Of a stretch of DNA of 29,267 nucleotides, positions 9,674 through 20,650 are shown piece by piece. The position numbers and the translations under genes are program-made. The notes under the pieces are model-generated. The model was not told the DNA's origin, made no database searches, and saw nothing but the letters and a program-made list of their open reading frames with translations. Origin of the DNA: Pelargonium cotyledonis (taxonomy: Eukaryota > Streptophyta > Magnoliopsida > Geraniales > Geraniaceae); contig JAYMTA010000420.1 in NCBI GenBank assembly GCA_036897625.1, forward strand, positions 1 through 29,267. The letters run 5' to 3'. The stretch's first letter is position 1. Each line of letters opens with the position of its first letter.

Positions 9674-12600
9674 ATGCAAAGAGCAAAGGCAAATGCATCA
9701 GCAGCTTCCATGCCAGTTGAACCTGATAAGCCTAGTGAACCTGAAGACGAGAAAGTTGATTATGAAGACAATGATCCTGAGGAGCCAATGGAAGAAGAGT
9801 TTGAGTATGAAGAAGTAGAGATAGAAGAAGAGGTAGAGGTAGAGGAAGAGGTGGAAGTTGATGAGGAGGAAGAAGAAGAAGAAGAGGAGGAGGAGGGAGA
9901 CTTTAATAATCCTCAGAGGGAATTTAGCAATGGTGAGGGGAAAGTTATAAATGAGGATGAGAAGGAAAAGCATGATGAACTTCTTGCACTTCCTCCTCAT
10001 GGTTCTGAAGTATACATTGGAAGCATCCCTCATGATGCTTCAGAGGATGATCTGAGGGCCTTTTGTGAGTCAGTTGGAGAAGTAACAGAGGTAATTGATG
10101 TTTGTAAAATACCAGTTTATGTCATTTTATATAAAAGAAAAGCTTATACCAATTGTTTTCTGATGCCAGGTTCGGCTTATGAAAAATAAGGATTCAAGTG
10201 ATAATAAAGGCTTTGGTTTTGTGACATTTAGAAATGTTGAACTGGCTTCTAAAGCCATAGAGAAGCTGAATAATACTGAATTTAAGGTAACATTTTTTTT
10301 CTTCAACATTGTGTATTCCTATATCCTACTGGATAATATTGTTATGATCTAAGAATTAAAGTGTGTGTTTAGCCAATATAATTACTTATGCAAATGAACT
10401 GTTTTCAAGGGAAAAGAGTAAAACATAAAAATAAAAAATGAAAACGAAACCCTTATTGCCAACTTGGTGGTTTTTATTTTATTTTTCTCTCTCAGGGTAG
10501 AAAAATAAAATGTTCGAATTCTCAAGCAAAGCACCGATTGTTCATTGGTAATATTCCTAGAAGCTGGGGAGGGGAAGATCTGAAGAGAGTTGTGACTGAG
10601 GTTGGGCCTGGAGTTACTGTTGTGGAGCTTGTCAAAGTCAGTGCTCTATCTTAATTTCAAGTACATATTTTATTTGGGGCAAATTAGTAATCGATTTTAT
10701 TTTTTCTTCCCTTTTGCAGGATATGAAGAACTCAAGCAATAACCGGGGTTTTGCTTTTATTGACTACTATAACCATGCATGTGCTGAGTATTCAAGGCTG
10801 AAAATGGTGAACCCTAAATTCAAGCTCGGTGATAATGCTCCGACTGTAAGCTGGGCTGATCCTAAGAATGCTGATTCTTCTGCAGCGTCACAGGTTTTTA
10901 TAGTTGTTCTGTTTGTTAAATTTAGCTTTACAGAATTCTATATGGTTGGTTAATGATGATTTCAAACTTAGAATAAGGTTTTTGTGTCTCGGTCTTGTCT
11001 TGTCTTCTGTCAGCCTGTTTAGTTGTAAGTTTTTACTGGGCCCTGTTGTAATGGTTGAGCTCCTAGATGGTGTTGAAAAATCGAACTGGTGCCTGTCTAG
11101 TTAGATGGCCATTCCATTCTGATTGGTTTGATATCCCTGATGGTGAAATCCATTAATCAGATCATTTTCATCTTGTCATCTTCATTGTCTCATTGTATAA
11201 AATAAACCAGCAATTTGCTATCCATCTTTGCAAGCTTTTTAAATATTAAATTTGGGAAGTCAAGTTTTATGTTCTTTTGGTGAACCAACTTCGAAGATCT
11301 TGTGGTACAAATATAACTTCCGCTTGTCTCATGCAGGTCAAGGCAGTTTATGTGAAGAATCTACCAAAAAATGTAACCCAGGATCAATTAAAAAAGCTAT
11401 TTGAACACCATGGGAAGATCACAAAAGTTGTTCTGCCGCCAGCAAAACCTGGACAGGAAAAGAATAGGATTGGTTTTGTACATTTTGCAGACAGGTCAAG
11501 TGCAATGAAGGCGCTGAAAAACACTGAAAAATATGAACTAGACGGTGACAATTGGTCTACTATTCTATTTCATTTTTTGGTATGCAAGAAAGTCAGGTCT
11601 GTACTAATCTTGGTTGATTTCGTATCATTTCAGGCCAAGATTTGGAGTGTTCTCTTGCAAAGCCACAGGCAGATCAAAAGTCTGTTGGGGGATCAAGTTC
11701 ACAGAATTCAGGTTTGCTCCCAACTTATCCACCCCATGTTGGTTATGGCTTGGTTGGTGGTGGCTTTGGTGCACTGGGTGCTGCTGCTGGATACGGTGCT
11801 GCAGGCTTTGCACAGGTAAAGATGCATGCATGTGTAGGTGTAATCTCTGTTTGCGTTATATAAAATAATATTAACAGCTATAACCAAATGGGTGATTCCG
11901 TGATTGGAATGAAAAGAAGTTTACCCGAGCAAATAATATCTAAGGTAGCGTTTGGATTAAAAAAATTGGAAAGAAAATGGGAATCAAGGATGGGAATGAG
12001 AGTATGAGACTCGTTCCATTGTCATTCTCATGACCAAAAGGCCGCAATACAAACATGATGAATTGGAATCTCATTCCTATTCCTGAACAAAAGTTCTTAT
12101 CCAAACGCTACTTAAATGCACTTTCTTCTTTAGCTTTGTTTTAAATAAGAATTTTTGTTCTTGGGAATGAGATTTTTGTTTTTCATGTTTGGATTATGAC
12201 TTCTTGGTTATGAAAATGACTTTGGAAAAATTCTCATTGCCATTTTTTTACTCGACTTAAGGTCATTTGACTGGATGCGAATATATGCTGAAAACTTTAA
12301 CACAAAACCCTGACTGATTTTTAGAGTATGGTATTGTTGCACGTTATTGTCAGAGGTTCACATCAGTCATCTGATATTGATATGGATGCCTCTTGCAGCC
12401 CTTGATCTACGGAAGGGGACCATCTCCAGCTGGCATGGCAATGATGCCAATGCTTCTACCTGATGGAAGAATTGGATATGTATTGTAAGTATATAACTAT
12501 CTTTTCTCACGGAACATATGGCATTCGTATTGTGAAGTGAGGTCAAGGAAGACAAGTTTTTCCTTTGTTTTCTTTTTCGATTTTGGGACACAGGGTTCAT

Positions 12601-13393
12601 AGAAAGTTGAGAGAATCGCCAAATTTTAACATACCCTATTTCACTTTTTATTTAAGGTATAATTACCTCAAGCTCACACTAACCTGAAGAATTTTTTTGG
12701 ACTCCTAAAGATGGAGTGTATTACCCCTGATACTCTTAAATTTTCCATTTCATACCCTCAAATATTTGAAAAACTCTTGGATTTTCATACAACTAGTGGA
12801 TGAACAAGCAAAATTTGAGGAGACAAATTAATTTTTAGTAAATACTGAGGGGAAAATTGAATTTTCATATAACTAGTGGTTACATGTAAGACGTGAAGAT
12901 AGAGAGTGCAAATATTTTCGTTCAAACTGACGGAATGGGATGACTAAACTTAAGGTTTGTTAGTGCGGTGGAACATTCTTAAGATTAGATGTATGTGTGA
13001 ACCATACTACATCTTAGTCATTACTCATTTGTGAAGGGAAATTCGTATTTCGGTTCGTTTTTCTTCTTCTTCAGATTCAGGTTGAGAGGCCTAATTCCAA
13101 ACCCGATCTGTGAGATTCGCAGGTTGGGTTGTGGGTTTTACATGTGAAATTCATGGGTTTTGGGCCCAAATTGCCGGCTAAAACATATGTTTGTGAATCG
13201 AAATCAAGGGACTTGTTTTTCTCTTTGTAGGCAACAACCTGGAGCACAGCCTCTTACCCCGCCTCCACAGCAGAGAAGTAACCACAGGGGTGGCGGCGGC
13301 GGCCGCGGCAACAAGAGGGGTGGTGGAAGTTCGAGCCGGGGGAGAAACAGCAATGACGGGCCCCAGGGCAGCCGCAGGTACCGCCCATATTAG
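9674..13393 (+). CDS. hnRNP Q/LIF2-type RNA-binding protein with three RRMs
   Basis: Eight coding exons (9674-10090, 10170-10286, 10496-10636, 10720-10893, 11337-11544, 11634-11815, 12399-12484, 13231-13393) join in frame to 495 residues. The N-terminus is acidic, with a glutamate run at about residues 38-75. Three RRMs follow: VYIGSI/KGFGFVTF, LFIGNI/RGFAFIDY and VYVKNL/RIGFVHF are their RNP2/RNP1 motifs. A Gly/Ala-rich linker leads to a C-terminal RGG-like tail (RGGGGGRGNKRGGG, then SRGR). This order is that of plant hnRNP R/Q proteins such as LIF2, which binds LHP1 and acts in chromatin and transcript regulation in the nucleus; that role here is by family. The start is the first ATG after the leader acceptor, and an extra 5' coding exon cannot be ruled out. 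LIF2 and LIF2-LIKE1 cannot be told apart by eye. Confidence 0.92.
11945..12111. mobile_element. Short MITE with GTAGCGTTTGGAT ends, LIF2-type intron 6
   Basis: This 167-bp element starts GTAGCGTTTGGATTAA and ends TTATCCAAACGCTAC, an inverted-repeat pair of about 15 bases. It lies between the exons ending at 11815 and starting at 12399. Flanking TAA/TTAA hints at a 3-base target site, which would fit PIF/Harbinger, but the duplication is not clean. Related, more decayed copies appear near 14093 and 27277. Confidence 0.65.
12485..13230 (+). other. Last intron of the LIF2-type gene
   Basis: This 746-base intron separates the codon split TT|G. It is AT-rich and contains sequence resembling common plant dispersed repeats (TACCCTCAAATATTTGAAAA, ACTGACGGAATGGGATGACT), but I can define no ends or family. 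No gene is seen. Confidence 0.4.
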
Positions 13394-14574
13394 TTGATCA
13401 TGTTAAATGACGAATGCTTGTAATTTTGGTGGAATAGGTACTTAATTGGTATTTGTGGGACTTTATATTGATACAACATCATATCCTTATTAATTATTAT
13501 TTCAGGACTATGGAATGGTTGTGTACCAAGGTTTTGGGCTGTTGAAATGTTTCCTTCTTTTGCTGTTGACTAAGAAATTTTTTTTTTTTTAAATTTATTT
13601 ATTTTAGAATGTTTCCTTGGACACGTGTCTTTTTTGTTAACTTGCATAACAATATTTATTTTTGGTTCAACGAAATTTTAATATAATTAAGAGTAAAACT
13701 ATGTAGTGTAATACATTTATTAAGTCAACCCTCATCAAAACTATTTATTGTTAATACACTCATTTTACTCTAATAGAATCAAATATTCTAATAAAAGTAA
13801 GTAGATAAATCTTAAATATATATAAGAACGTTCAATTCTTATTTTATCGACAATATCAATAAGAAGGGAGGATTGAACTTGAGAACTAAGGGGATCAATC
13901 GCCCTCAAATAGTCAAATGCTTATCCCAATGGGTGTTGGTAAGAACGTTAGGTTATAATGTAGTTGGATGAAGTCTTAACTTTAATAGTGGAAGAATATT
14001 GTTCTCTTCAAAAGAATATAATCACATTCATAATGGTTCATTTTTTGTTAGCAGTAACTTAAAATATTTCAAGTCGAAAATTATAAAATTATGTAGCATT
14101 TGGATTAAAAAATACCATAAAACTATAAGGATCTTGTTATTCAAATATTATATTAGAATTCTTAGAACTTTTTAATATTTCAATTGTTTCGATAAAAAAT
14201 AATTATTTTTTATTTCTACGTATGTCTTGGAGTTCACTTGAAAATACTTGGGCGAACAGCCCATTAACACAAACGCGATGAACTGAAGCTCATAAAAATT
14301 CTAATCCAAACACGGCTTCAAATCCAACACAAGAAGTCAAAAGGGAGTGATGTTTTGGATTCCACAACAAGCACATGACTCTCAAACACAAAAGAATAAC
14401 CAATGACCCAATGGGTCTTCAATTCATAATATAGTTCTAAGAAAGAGTTGGCAAATCCCTACTAAATCCATACAGAAGACATTTAAAAACAAGAGCTCTT
14501 GATGACCTTACAAATTTTAATAGTGCAAAGACTTATAAAAACCCTACAAACTTCCCGACGAAAGAAGAGCGAGA
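13394..14574. other. Convergent intergenic region with decayed repeat
   Basis: The LIF2-type gene and the ferredoxin gene end towards each other here. Probable 3' UTR sequence lies at both ends. GTAGCATTTGGATTAAAAAAT (about 14093) and CTAATCCAAACACGGC (about 14302) look like the ends of a decayed member of the GTAGCGTTTGGAT MITE family. A stretch at 13865-13950 reads like a worn dispersed repeat. I see no gene. Confidence 0.4.
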
Positions 14575-15030
14575 TCAGTAAAGATCGCCTTCCTTGTGAG
14601 TGTGGATCACACAATCCGAAGTTGGATAAGAAACGCAAGTCAGGAGATACCCATCTTTCATTTGGTTGTCATCGAGGAAAGATCCATCGGACTGATCCAC
14701 TGAACCCACCTCCAACTTGCCAGCACAAGTGGAGCAAGCGCCGGCCCTGCAGGAATAGGGCAGATCTACTCCAGCATTTTCCGCTGCATCCAGGATATAA
14801 GTGTCGTCAGGAGCCTCAAACTCACTTTCCGTGCCATCAGGACCAACCAGCTTGACCTTGTATGTCGCCTTACAAGCTACTCTAGAGGCGGATGATTTCA
14901 GGCCGAAAGATTTGGAGATGTTGTTGACGGGTACAAGGCATGATGGGCTCTTGACGAATGAGAGAGCTGACTGAGTGTCGGGTGCGATTTGGAATGTGCA
15001 TTGGGCAGGAATCTTCACCGTAGTAGCCAT
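14575..15030 (-). CDS. FD3: Plastid [2Fe-2S] ferredoxin, root type
   Basis: One uninterrupted coding exon encodes 151 residues. Residues 1 to about 53 form a serine-rich plastid transit peptide, and the mature domain starts near [12 protein letters not shown]. The cluster ligands are in [12 protein letters not shown] (three cysteines) plus the cysteine of YLLTCVSYP. The protein carries electrons in the plastid between ferredoxin-NADP reductase and acceptors such as nitrite reductase, GOGAT and sulfite reductase. [19 protein letters not shown] and the C-terminal [10 protein letters not shown] match root-type ferredoxins rather than leaf types (SDVTIETHKEE, from memory), so I call the non-photosynthetic FD3 class. 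Six bases upstream of the ATG lies an intron acceptor (ATTTCAG, AG at 15038-15037), so the leader is spliced. The symbol follows the Arabidopsis name. Confidence 0.93.
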   Translation of the reverse strand: MATTVKIPAQCTFQIAPDTQSALSFVKSPSCLVPVNNISKSFGLKSSASRVACKATYKVKLVGPDGTESEFEAPDDTYILDAAENAGVDLPYSCRAGACSTCAGKLEVGSVDQSDGSFLDDNQMKDGYLLTCVSYPTSDCVIHTHKEGDLY

Positions 15031-15036
15031 TTAATC

Positions 15037-16160
15037 CTGAAATAGCAAAACTTCTGAAAGTTCGTCTAACTTGTTTCACTAAGTGGGAAGTAAAAGGAAA
15101 TTATAAAAACATTTTGCATTAATACATGAAGGAAAAACTATCAAAATGGTCTTTGAACTATCAGGAAACGACTTTTTTGGTCCATGCCCATGAGCTAATT
15201 TTACACCAAATAAGTTACACAACAATTGAAAGCCGACCAAAAATGCCTGAGACACTACGAGAAGAGGCAAGTTAGTGACTCTATACTCTTTTCTCGAGGC
15301 CCCATGATCTAAATTAACCGAACAACCACTATTTAAACCAAAATATTTCAACAAAATCAAGGTCCTCTTCAAGCAAAAGTTTTGAAACCCCTTGACCATC
15401 GAGAAGTCATCCTTAAGCCAGCAGTGTGATTCATTACAAGCCAAGCTAATGACTCTCTACTCTTCACTCGAGACTCCATGTTCTAAATAACCGAACAACC
15501 GCAATCTAAACCGATATATTTCAACAAAATAGAGGATCTCTTGAAGCAAAAGTACGAGTAAATCACTCTTAAGCCAGCAGTGTGGTTCATTCACTATATG
15601 CCAACTGCCAAGCTAGTGGCTCTCCACACTTCACAATTAAACCTCTATTAGCCAAATAAAATTTCTTAAACAAAGAATTCAAAAAGCTAGACAACCTAAC
15701 AGTAAATTTTTGTAGAGTTCAGTTTCAAATAATCCAAGAGTAGCAAACTCTGAGAAAATTCAAAAAAATCAACAAAAAAAAAAAAAAAAAAAACTTTTTT
15801 ATGTATATTCATTTGCAAACATCACTATCTGAAAACTCCCAACATCAGATGGGTCCTTATATGAAAACCAAAAGTTCACACAATCTTCCAAATCCTAGTG
15901 CACACTCCCAACACAAGCGTTAAATCTACCAAATTTTCTGGGAAAAAATCATTTCTTTTCCAGCTCCGGTGGTGACATACAGATAATTAAGAACACTAAA
16001 TCCACCAGCGCCCAGACCCAAAATCATAAACTCCAAAATTTGCAAATTTGGATGAAACCCAGAAAAATTAAGATCAAAACATTACAAAACACAATCACAG
16101 TAGAATAAAAAAATAAAAAGTCGGAAATGGGTAATAGCGGTCTAACAGAGAAAGAGAGGC
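15037..16160 (-). other. Probable 5' leader intron of the ferredoxin gene
   Basis: The acceptor just upstream of the ATG implies an intron running towards the likely transcription start near 16245. I could not choose a donor with confidence. The stretch contains a triplicated sequence and a 20-base A run (15774-15793, T on the gene strand). Open frames inside it have no recognisable protein. Confidence 0.5.
15264..15660. repeat. Triplicated unit of about 170 bp in ferredoxin leader intron
   Basis: Three head-to-tail copies start at about 15264, 15439 and 15607. They share AAGYTAGTGACTCT, TCTCGAGGCCCCATG or TCACTCGAGACTCCATG, AACCGAACAACC, ATATTTCAACAAAAT, and TTAAGCCAGCAGTGTG near the end of the unit. 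Copies 1 and 2 are nearly full length (spacing 175 and 168 bases); copy 3 stops after about 50 bases. The arrangement fits tandem duplication rather than transposition, since no inverted or long terminal repeats are seen. Confidence 0.8.
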
Positions 16161-16164
16161 TGGC

Positions 16165-16209
16165 GGCGGGGGGGGGGGGGGGGGGGCCGCGGGGGGGCGG
16201 GGGGGGTGG
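16165..16209. repeat. G-rich tract with a 19-base G run
   Basis: G19 at 16168-16186 is followed by CCGC, G7, C, G8 and TGG. On the ferredoxin gene strand this is a C run just downstream of the predicted transcription start. It could form a quadruplex. Such a long G run in AT-rich plant DNA is also what two-colour sequencing or assembly errors produce, so its true length is doubtful. Confidence 0.7.
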
Positions 16210-16244
16210 TTCGAGGTGGCGAGGAGGTGTTGATCGAGGTTTAC

Positions 16245-16325
16245 GAGGGACGAAATAGATGGGTTTAGGTGGGATTTATAGAGAGAGTAGAGACGAGAGG
16301 GAGAGGGAGAGAGAGAGACGTGGAG
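16245..16325 (-). promoter_or_regulatory. Core promoter of the ferredoxin gene
   Basis: On the minus strand CTATAAAT (16281-16274) is a good TATA box. It lies directly downstream of a CT-rich microsatellite (GA on the plus strand, 16281-16318). Transcription would start near 16245. CT microsatellites next to the core promoter are common in plant plastid-protein genes. There is no other gene for the 1.8 kb beyond. Confidence 0.55.
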
Positions 16326-17127
16326 GTTGGCTTTTGGGCATCAAATATCGATGCAGACGTTGCGGCTTAGAGATGCCACTTTCGCCACCAGCCAAAACAA
16401 CCCACCATTCAGCACACGGTTTTGGACTTTCCTTATACAAAAATGTTTTATTTTGGTTTCTAAACTTTTTATTTTGTTTTAAGTTGGTATTTGATTTTGA
16501 TTTTTCTTTTTATATTTCAATTTGGTTATCAAATTAATTATTATTTGCCTATAACAAATGTTACGAAAATTATAACAACTTTTTGTATGTCAACTGAATA
16601 GATGTATAATGTGTTATTGATAATTTTATCTAACTTCTTGTAAATTGAAGATACGCATATCAGTTATCATTTCAGAATAAGTTTTGGATAAAAGTGAATC
16701 ACATTATGAGAAAATGTGATGTGATGACGTTTTGGACCATCAAATAATAAATTTAAAGAATATCGGTCAATTATATGTATGTGTGTATATAAAGTTTAGA
16801 TTTCAAATCGGGTTCATGTAAAAAAATGAGTAATCTAAACTCGATCTATAAGAATTTCATCCATTCAAATTTTAAGTTCATTTATTTTGTGTAATTCAAA
16901 TTCGTAAAATTGCATATCAAGTTTTGTGCGCGTAACGGTTTAAATAAATTTGTAGTTCTGGCATAAAATGGTTGACAATAAAGGAAAAATGGGTCCTGTG
17001 CTAAACAAATTGAGTGTCTTAGTAGAATAGGTTGACCTGAATTATTATAGTAATAGTGAACCTTTGTCTCTGGTTATATGGAAAGGCAATGAATGGAGGT
17101 CATAATAATTCCACATTGGCTCTTTAA

Positions 17128-17244
17128 TCACACCATAAGGTGCTTTTCAATATCTTCATACCTCATAGGCTCTTCTAAGAGAACTATATACCACACCAAT
17201 TTGCATTATTGTATATGGTGACCCAAAAGCACCTTATGGTGTGA
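17128..17244. repeat. 20-bp perfect inverted repeat, possible hairpin
   Basis: TCACACCATAAGGTGCTTTT (17128-17147) and its exact reverse complement (17225-17244) enclose a 77-base spacer. A transcript would form a 20-bp stem with a long, partly self-pairing loop. It could be the core of a decayed foldback element or a small-RNA precursor. I see no target duplication and no match to a miRNA family that I remember. Confidence 0.65.
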
Positions 17245-17352
17245 ATTGTGATATTCAAAAGCATATTGGATCTAATAAAATATTAGAGAAATGATTATAA
17301 GCAAATACAATTAAATACGAATAAAATGTGTAAATACGAATAAAATGTGTAT

Positions 17353-17525
17353 CAATTGCAACTTAACTAAGCCAATGAGGCGGTGACACCTCATTAAATT
17401 TCACTTATATCCACCCAAATAAATTTATGAGAACGAAGCGACCCGTCCGGATCCGTAATTTTAAATGAGGTGTCATCACATCATTAGTACAACTGATATA
17501 AAGTTATATCAATCAACTAATGTTC
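17353..17525. mobile_element. MITE copy A (GTGACACCTCATT ends)
   Basis: This element of about 172 bp has inverted arms GGTGACACCTCATT and AATGAGGTGTCATCAC, and an inner segment with ACCCGTCCGGATCCGTAATT and CCACCCAAATAAATTTATGA. A second copy lies in opposite orientation at 21201-21367, which makes a mobile or duplicated unit likely. The family is unassigned. Confidence 0.65.
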
Positions 17526-17529
17526 ATGT

Positions 17530-18160
17530 TACTCATTAAATACTATAAACTATGAAGAGTACCAAAAAATATAAACAATATTCTGCTAATTAATCTATAT
17601 TATTCAGTTAGTATATAAAAAACATATTTTTAAGTCAGAAAAAAAAAAGTCAAAAACTAATTTAAACAAAACCTAACCAAATCCATACAGTCCTGTTGGT
17701 TCAAATATATACTAAGAATTGCATATAATGAATAAATGAAATGTACCTAAATTACATTAGATTACAATTTTATTGCCTAAATGAGGTCTACCCTTTGAAA
17801 GAAGCCAGAGGTCAAGACCATATATATTACTGATTAACTGGCCTTAAATCATTCAATACATTAGACACATTCAGTCACATTAATGTGATTTTTTTATTAT
17901 GAAATTAAGGTTATCTTAATATAAATGTGTATATATATATAACATGCATAATAATAATAGCATAAGATAGGGCAAAATTGAGGTTAATTTCCAACATGAA
18001 GATAAAAATATGTCTAGCATTACAATGTAAGATATGCAATTCTTCAAAACAAACTTGTAGAAAACCAACTAAAGAAATCATAGCTGTCCAGAGAAAAACA
18101 ATTCCAAGAGTAAATGCTCAAAAAGATCTCTCTCCCAACTACACTTGCAGAAGGAACATT
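17530..18160. other. Gap between ferredoxin promoter and RPL10a 3' end
   Basis: AT-rich DNA with no gene that I can support. The last part, up to 18160, is probably RPL10a 3' UTR and downstream sequence. The stretch 16330-17100 is likewise AT-rich and empty to my eye. Confidence 0.4.
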
Positions 18161-20084
18161 CTAAAAGATACGGTATACTGTTCCCATGGTACTCTTCAGA
18201 TACAAACACCTCACCTGTTCATATGACAAAACATTAATAAGTTGCAATTTAAACGCATCCCGAAAGGAACGCAACTAGAAATTCAAAAACTAGAGCACTA
18301 ATTCAGGTCTCAACACGTGTCACAACACACAACACTTAGATGTTGTGTTCATTATATGTTGAAAAACATGTTGCGAGCGTTGGCCCATTTAACACAGACG
18401 AACTTAAACACAAAATGAACATGACGTGCATATACACAGCTTTATTTACAAGGGAACAACCAATGGTAGGGGTAGATAATAACTTACATTCTGCCAGTTC
18501 TTTTTCAACAATGAAACAAGGAAGTTGACGCTCATTTGAACATTCTGGAAGATCTGCTTCTCTTCCATGCCAAGGTTCCCAACAGCGACACCCATGCAAA
18601 GCACCTTCTTCAATTGGAACTTGACCATAGCCTTGGTCTCATTCACTTTAGACTCAAGGGTTTCCTGGTGGGTAACAAGGGTAGGGAACTTACCTGCAAT
18701 CACATTATGTCAGGACAATAAGATAAAACAGTTGAACAGAAGGTACTATGGTAACTAGAATTACTAACAAGGACAAAAGTCACATAAAAAAATAACAATA
18801 TTTATATGCTCATTGAGCACACTTGCCTGCCTTGTTGAGACCGGGGCCTAGAAGACGGGGAATCTGCTTGATAACAGCCTCGGATGCTAAAAATGCATGA
18901 TATTTTTTGGCTAGTTTCTTGACCAACTTCTTGTTCTTGTTGAGCTTCTTCAACCCTTCAACATCCATATAAGGCAAGCCAATTTTCTCAGCCTGCAATT
19001 TAAAGAAAAATTATTTAAAAGAAGCTCAAGAGATTACATAATTATTAAATGAGCAAGAATTGTTGCCAAACACACTACCATGTTAATTTGAGTTTAAATC
19101 TATTTTAAGGAGAGGATTCTTGGTAGGATATGCTTATGAAGCATAACACAACATATGTGTAAACACACAAAAGCACTAGCTCAAATACACTAAAAGAAGC
19201 TATCGAGTACAGATATTTAAATAAAAATAACAAAGAAAATCGATTACATCAAAAATCTAAAGATAACTTCAAAATAAAATCAATGCTATATAACAACAAT
19301 ACGTAAAAAGGAGTTCAAAGAACAACAATGGGTGCAGTGTCATGATGTTATTACCTCTTCTACGTGCTGGGCATCTCCAAGCATGCAGACTTTCATCTTT
19401 GGGCGAGGAATGTGTGGCAACTTCACGGATCCACTGAAACGCTTGTCTTTCTGGGGATCATAATTCTTCAAACCAATCTGAAGCTCAATGGTCTCCACGA
19501 ACTTTCGCGGCTTCTTCTCCTTGGAATCGACCATGATATTTGCAATGGCCTCTCTGACTGCCTCACCCTGGAGCTTACTGTAGACATAACATTTGACTAT
19601 GAGGACCTAATGATAAAAGCAGCTACATAGGACAGGTTAAAATGAAATGGGCAACATCCTACTATTCAGTAACTACTAATCTTTCAACACATAGTACAAG
19701 TATCAATAAAACCACACACGATCAGAAACTTAAGAACACATTATCATAGTTGGTCTGACACATTAAACAAAACACATCCAAATGGTAAAACTAATAAACA
19801 ACATACCCTACTGGCTACACAATTTGATCCAAAAACACATTTCACCAGAAAAAATTGTTTCGTGACACTAAGGGACCCATGTGAAGTTGTTAAATGTTTT
19901 CCAAACAATAGTCAAATCAAAACCCAATACATCACAAAACAGCATAGCACATCATCACACTAAAACCGATCCAAAGGAATCAAATTAACAACATACAACA
20001 TAGTCAGATTATGTAACAGAACATTATGACACAGGTAAATGAAATCAACAAAGTACAAGGAACTAGAAGAAACAAGTACCTCAT
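18161..20084 (-). CDS. RPL10A: Cytosolic 60S ribosomal protein L10a (uL1)
   Basis: On the minus strand the coding exons are 20084-20080 (only ATGAG), 19577-19355, 18992-18827, 18693-18488 and 18214-18161. They join in frame to 217 residues, the usual length. Recognisable blocks are [83 protein letters not shown] and [11 protein letters not shown]. uL1 forms the L1 stalk of the large ribosomal subunit beside the tRNA exit site. The third coding intron uses a GC donor (GGCAG|GCAAGT, GC at 18826-18825) with a normal AG acceptor. The 5' leader has its own intron, with exons from about 20465 to 20441 and 20118-20085. In Arabidopsis the orthologue at a similar position is PIGGYBACK1. Confidence 0.95.
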
Positions 20085-20440
20085 TTCTGAGAACTTCTAC
20101 AGACCCTCTGTGAATGTCCTGCGAACATACAAATTCAATAAATCAAACACACTAAAATTCAAATGAACACATCTATATAGCTATTGGATCATCAATCCGA
20201 GCTCAAAACTGGAAGCTAGGAGTAGAATTTCCAGGAGAACTTGGCTACGGAAACCAAAACACCGGATCTCATTTGGAGATTGAAAAAAACAGCCGCAAAA
20301 TAACAACGTTACAATTTTTTTTTTTTCATTTTCCTGCGTTTTCTCGCTAAACAAACAGATTTCCACTGATCGAAAACTGAAGCTAAGCGAAACAATGAAG
20401 CATTAGAACCAGAAGCGAGAAAGGGAAGGAGAAGATTTAC

Positions 20441-20650
20441 CAGAAGAGAAGAGAGACAGCTCCAGCTAGGGTTTCCAGCTTCCTTCCAGTGAGATTTATA
20501 TACGGAGAGCAAGCGAAGTAGATATCATAAACCCTAACCCGAAATATTTACTGGTGGGTCTTTTTGTTGGGCTTGTTTGTTTGATGGGCCAATAGGCCCA
20601 AAGTTTGTGGTGGTTAATTCTGGGCTTTACACATGATAGGCCCACCTTTC
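20441..20650 (-). promoter_or_regulatory. RPL10a promoter: TATA, telo boxes and site II motifs
   Basis: On the minus strand TATATAAAT (20502-20494) is a TATA box. Telo boxes are AAACCCT within the leader (20474-20468) and, on the plus strand, AAACCCTAA at 20529-20537. Site II elements (TGGGCC/TGGGCT or complement) lie at 20568, 20585, 20595, 20621 and 20639. Telo box plus site II is the standard control of plant ribosomal-protein genes by TCP and telo-box factors. The first leader exon ends CTCTTCTG at the donor (20440-20439). Confidence 0.8.

Noticed and set aside
9698-10033. Long minus-strand open frame with a leucine/phenylalanine-rich protein
   Set aside because: It is the antisense of the glutamate-coding tract of the LIF2-type gene; GAA/GAG runs read backwards give Phe/Leu. 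No independent gene features.
14499-14855. Plus-strand open frame across the ferredoxin gene
   Set aside because: It is antisense to the ferredoxin coding exon, which shows a complete transit peptide and cluster motif.
15079-15444. Minus-strand open frame upstream of ferredoxin
   Set aside because: It lies inside the leader intron and in the triplicated repeat, with no recognisable domain.
15264-15660. Regular direct repeats as a possible CRISPR array
   Set aside because: Units are about 170 bases with no short conserved repeat plus unique spacers, and the context is a eukaryotic nuclear intron.
16165-16209. G-rich tract as telomeric or interstitial telomere DNA
   Set aside because: It lacks the plant telomere unit TTTAGGG; it is a plain G run broken by C.
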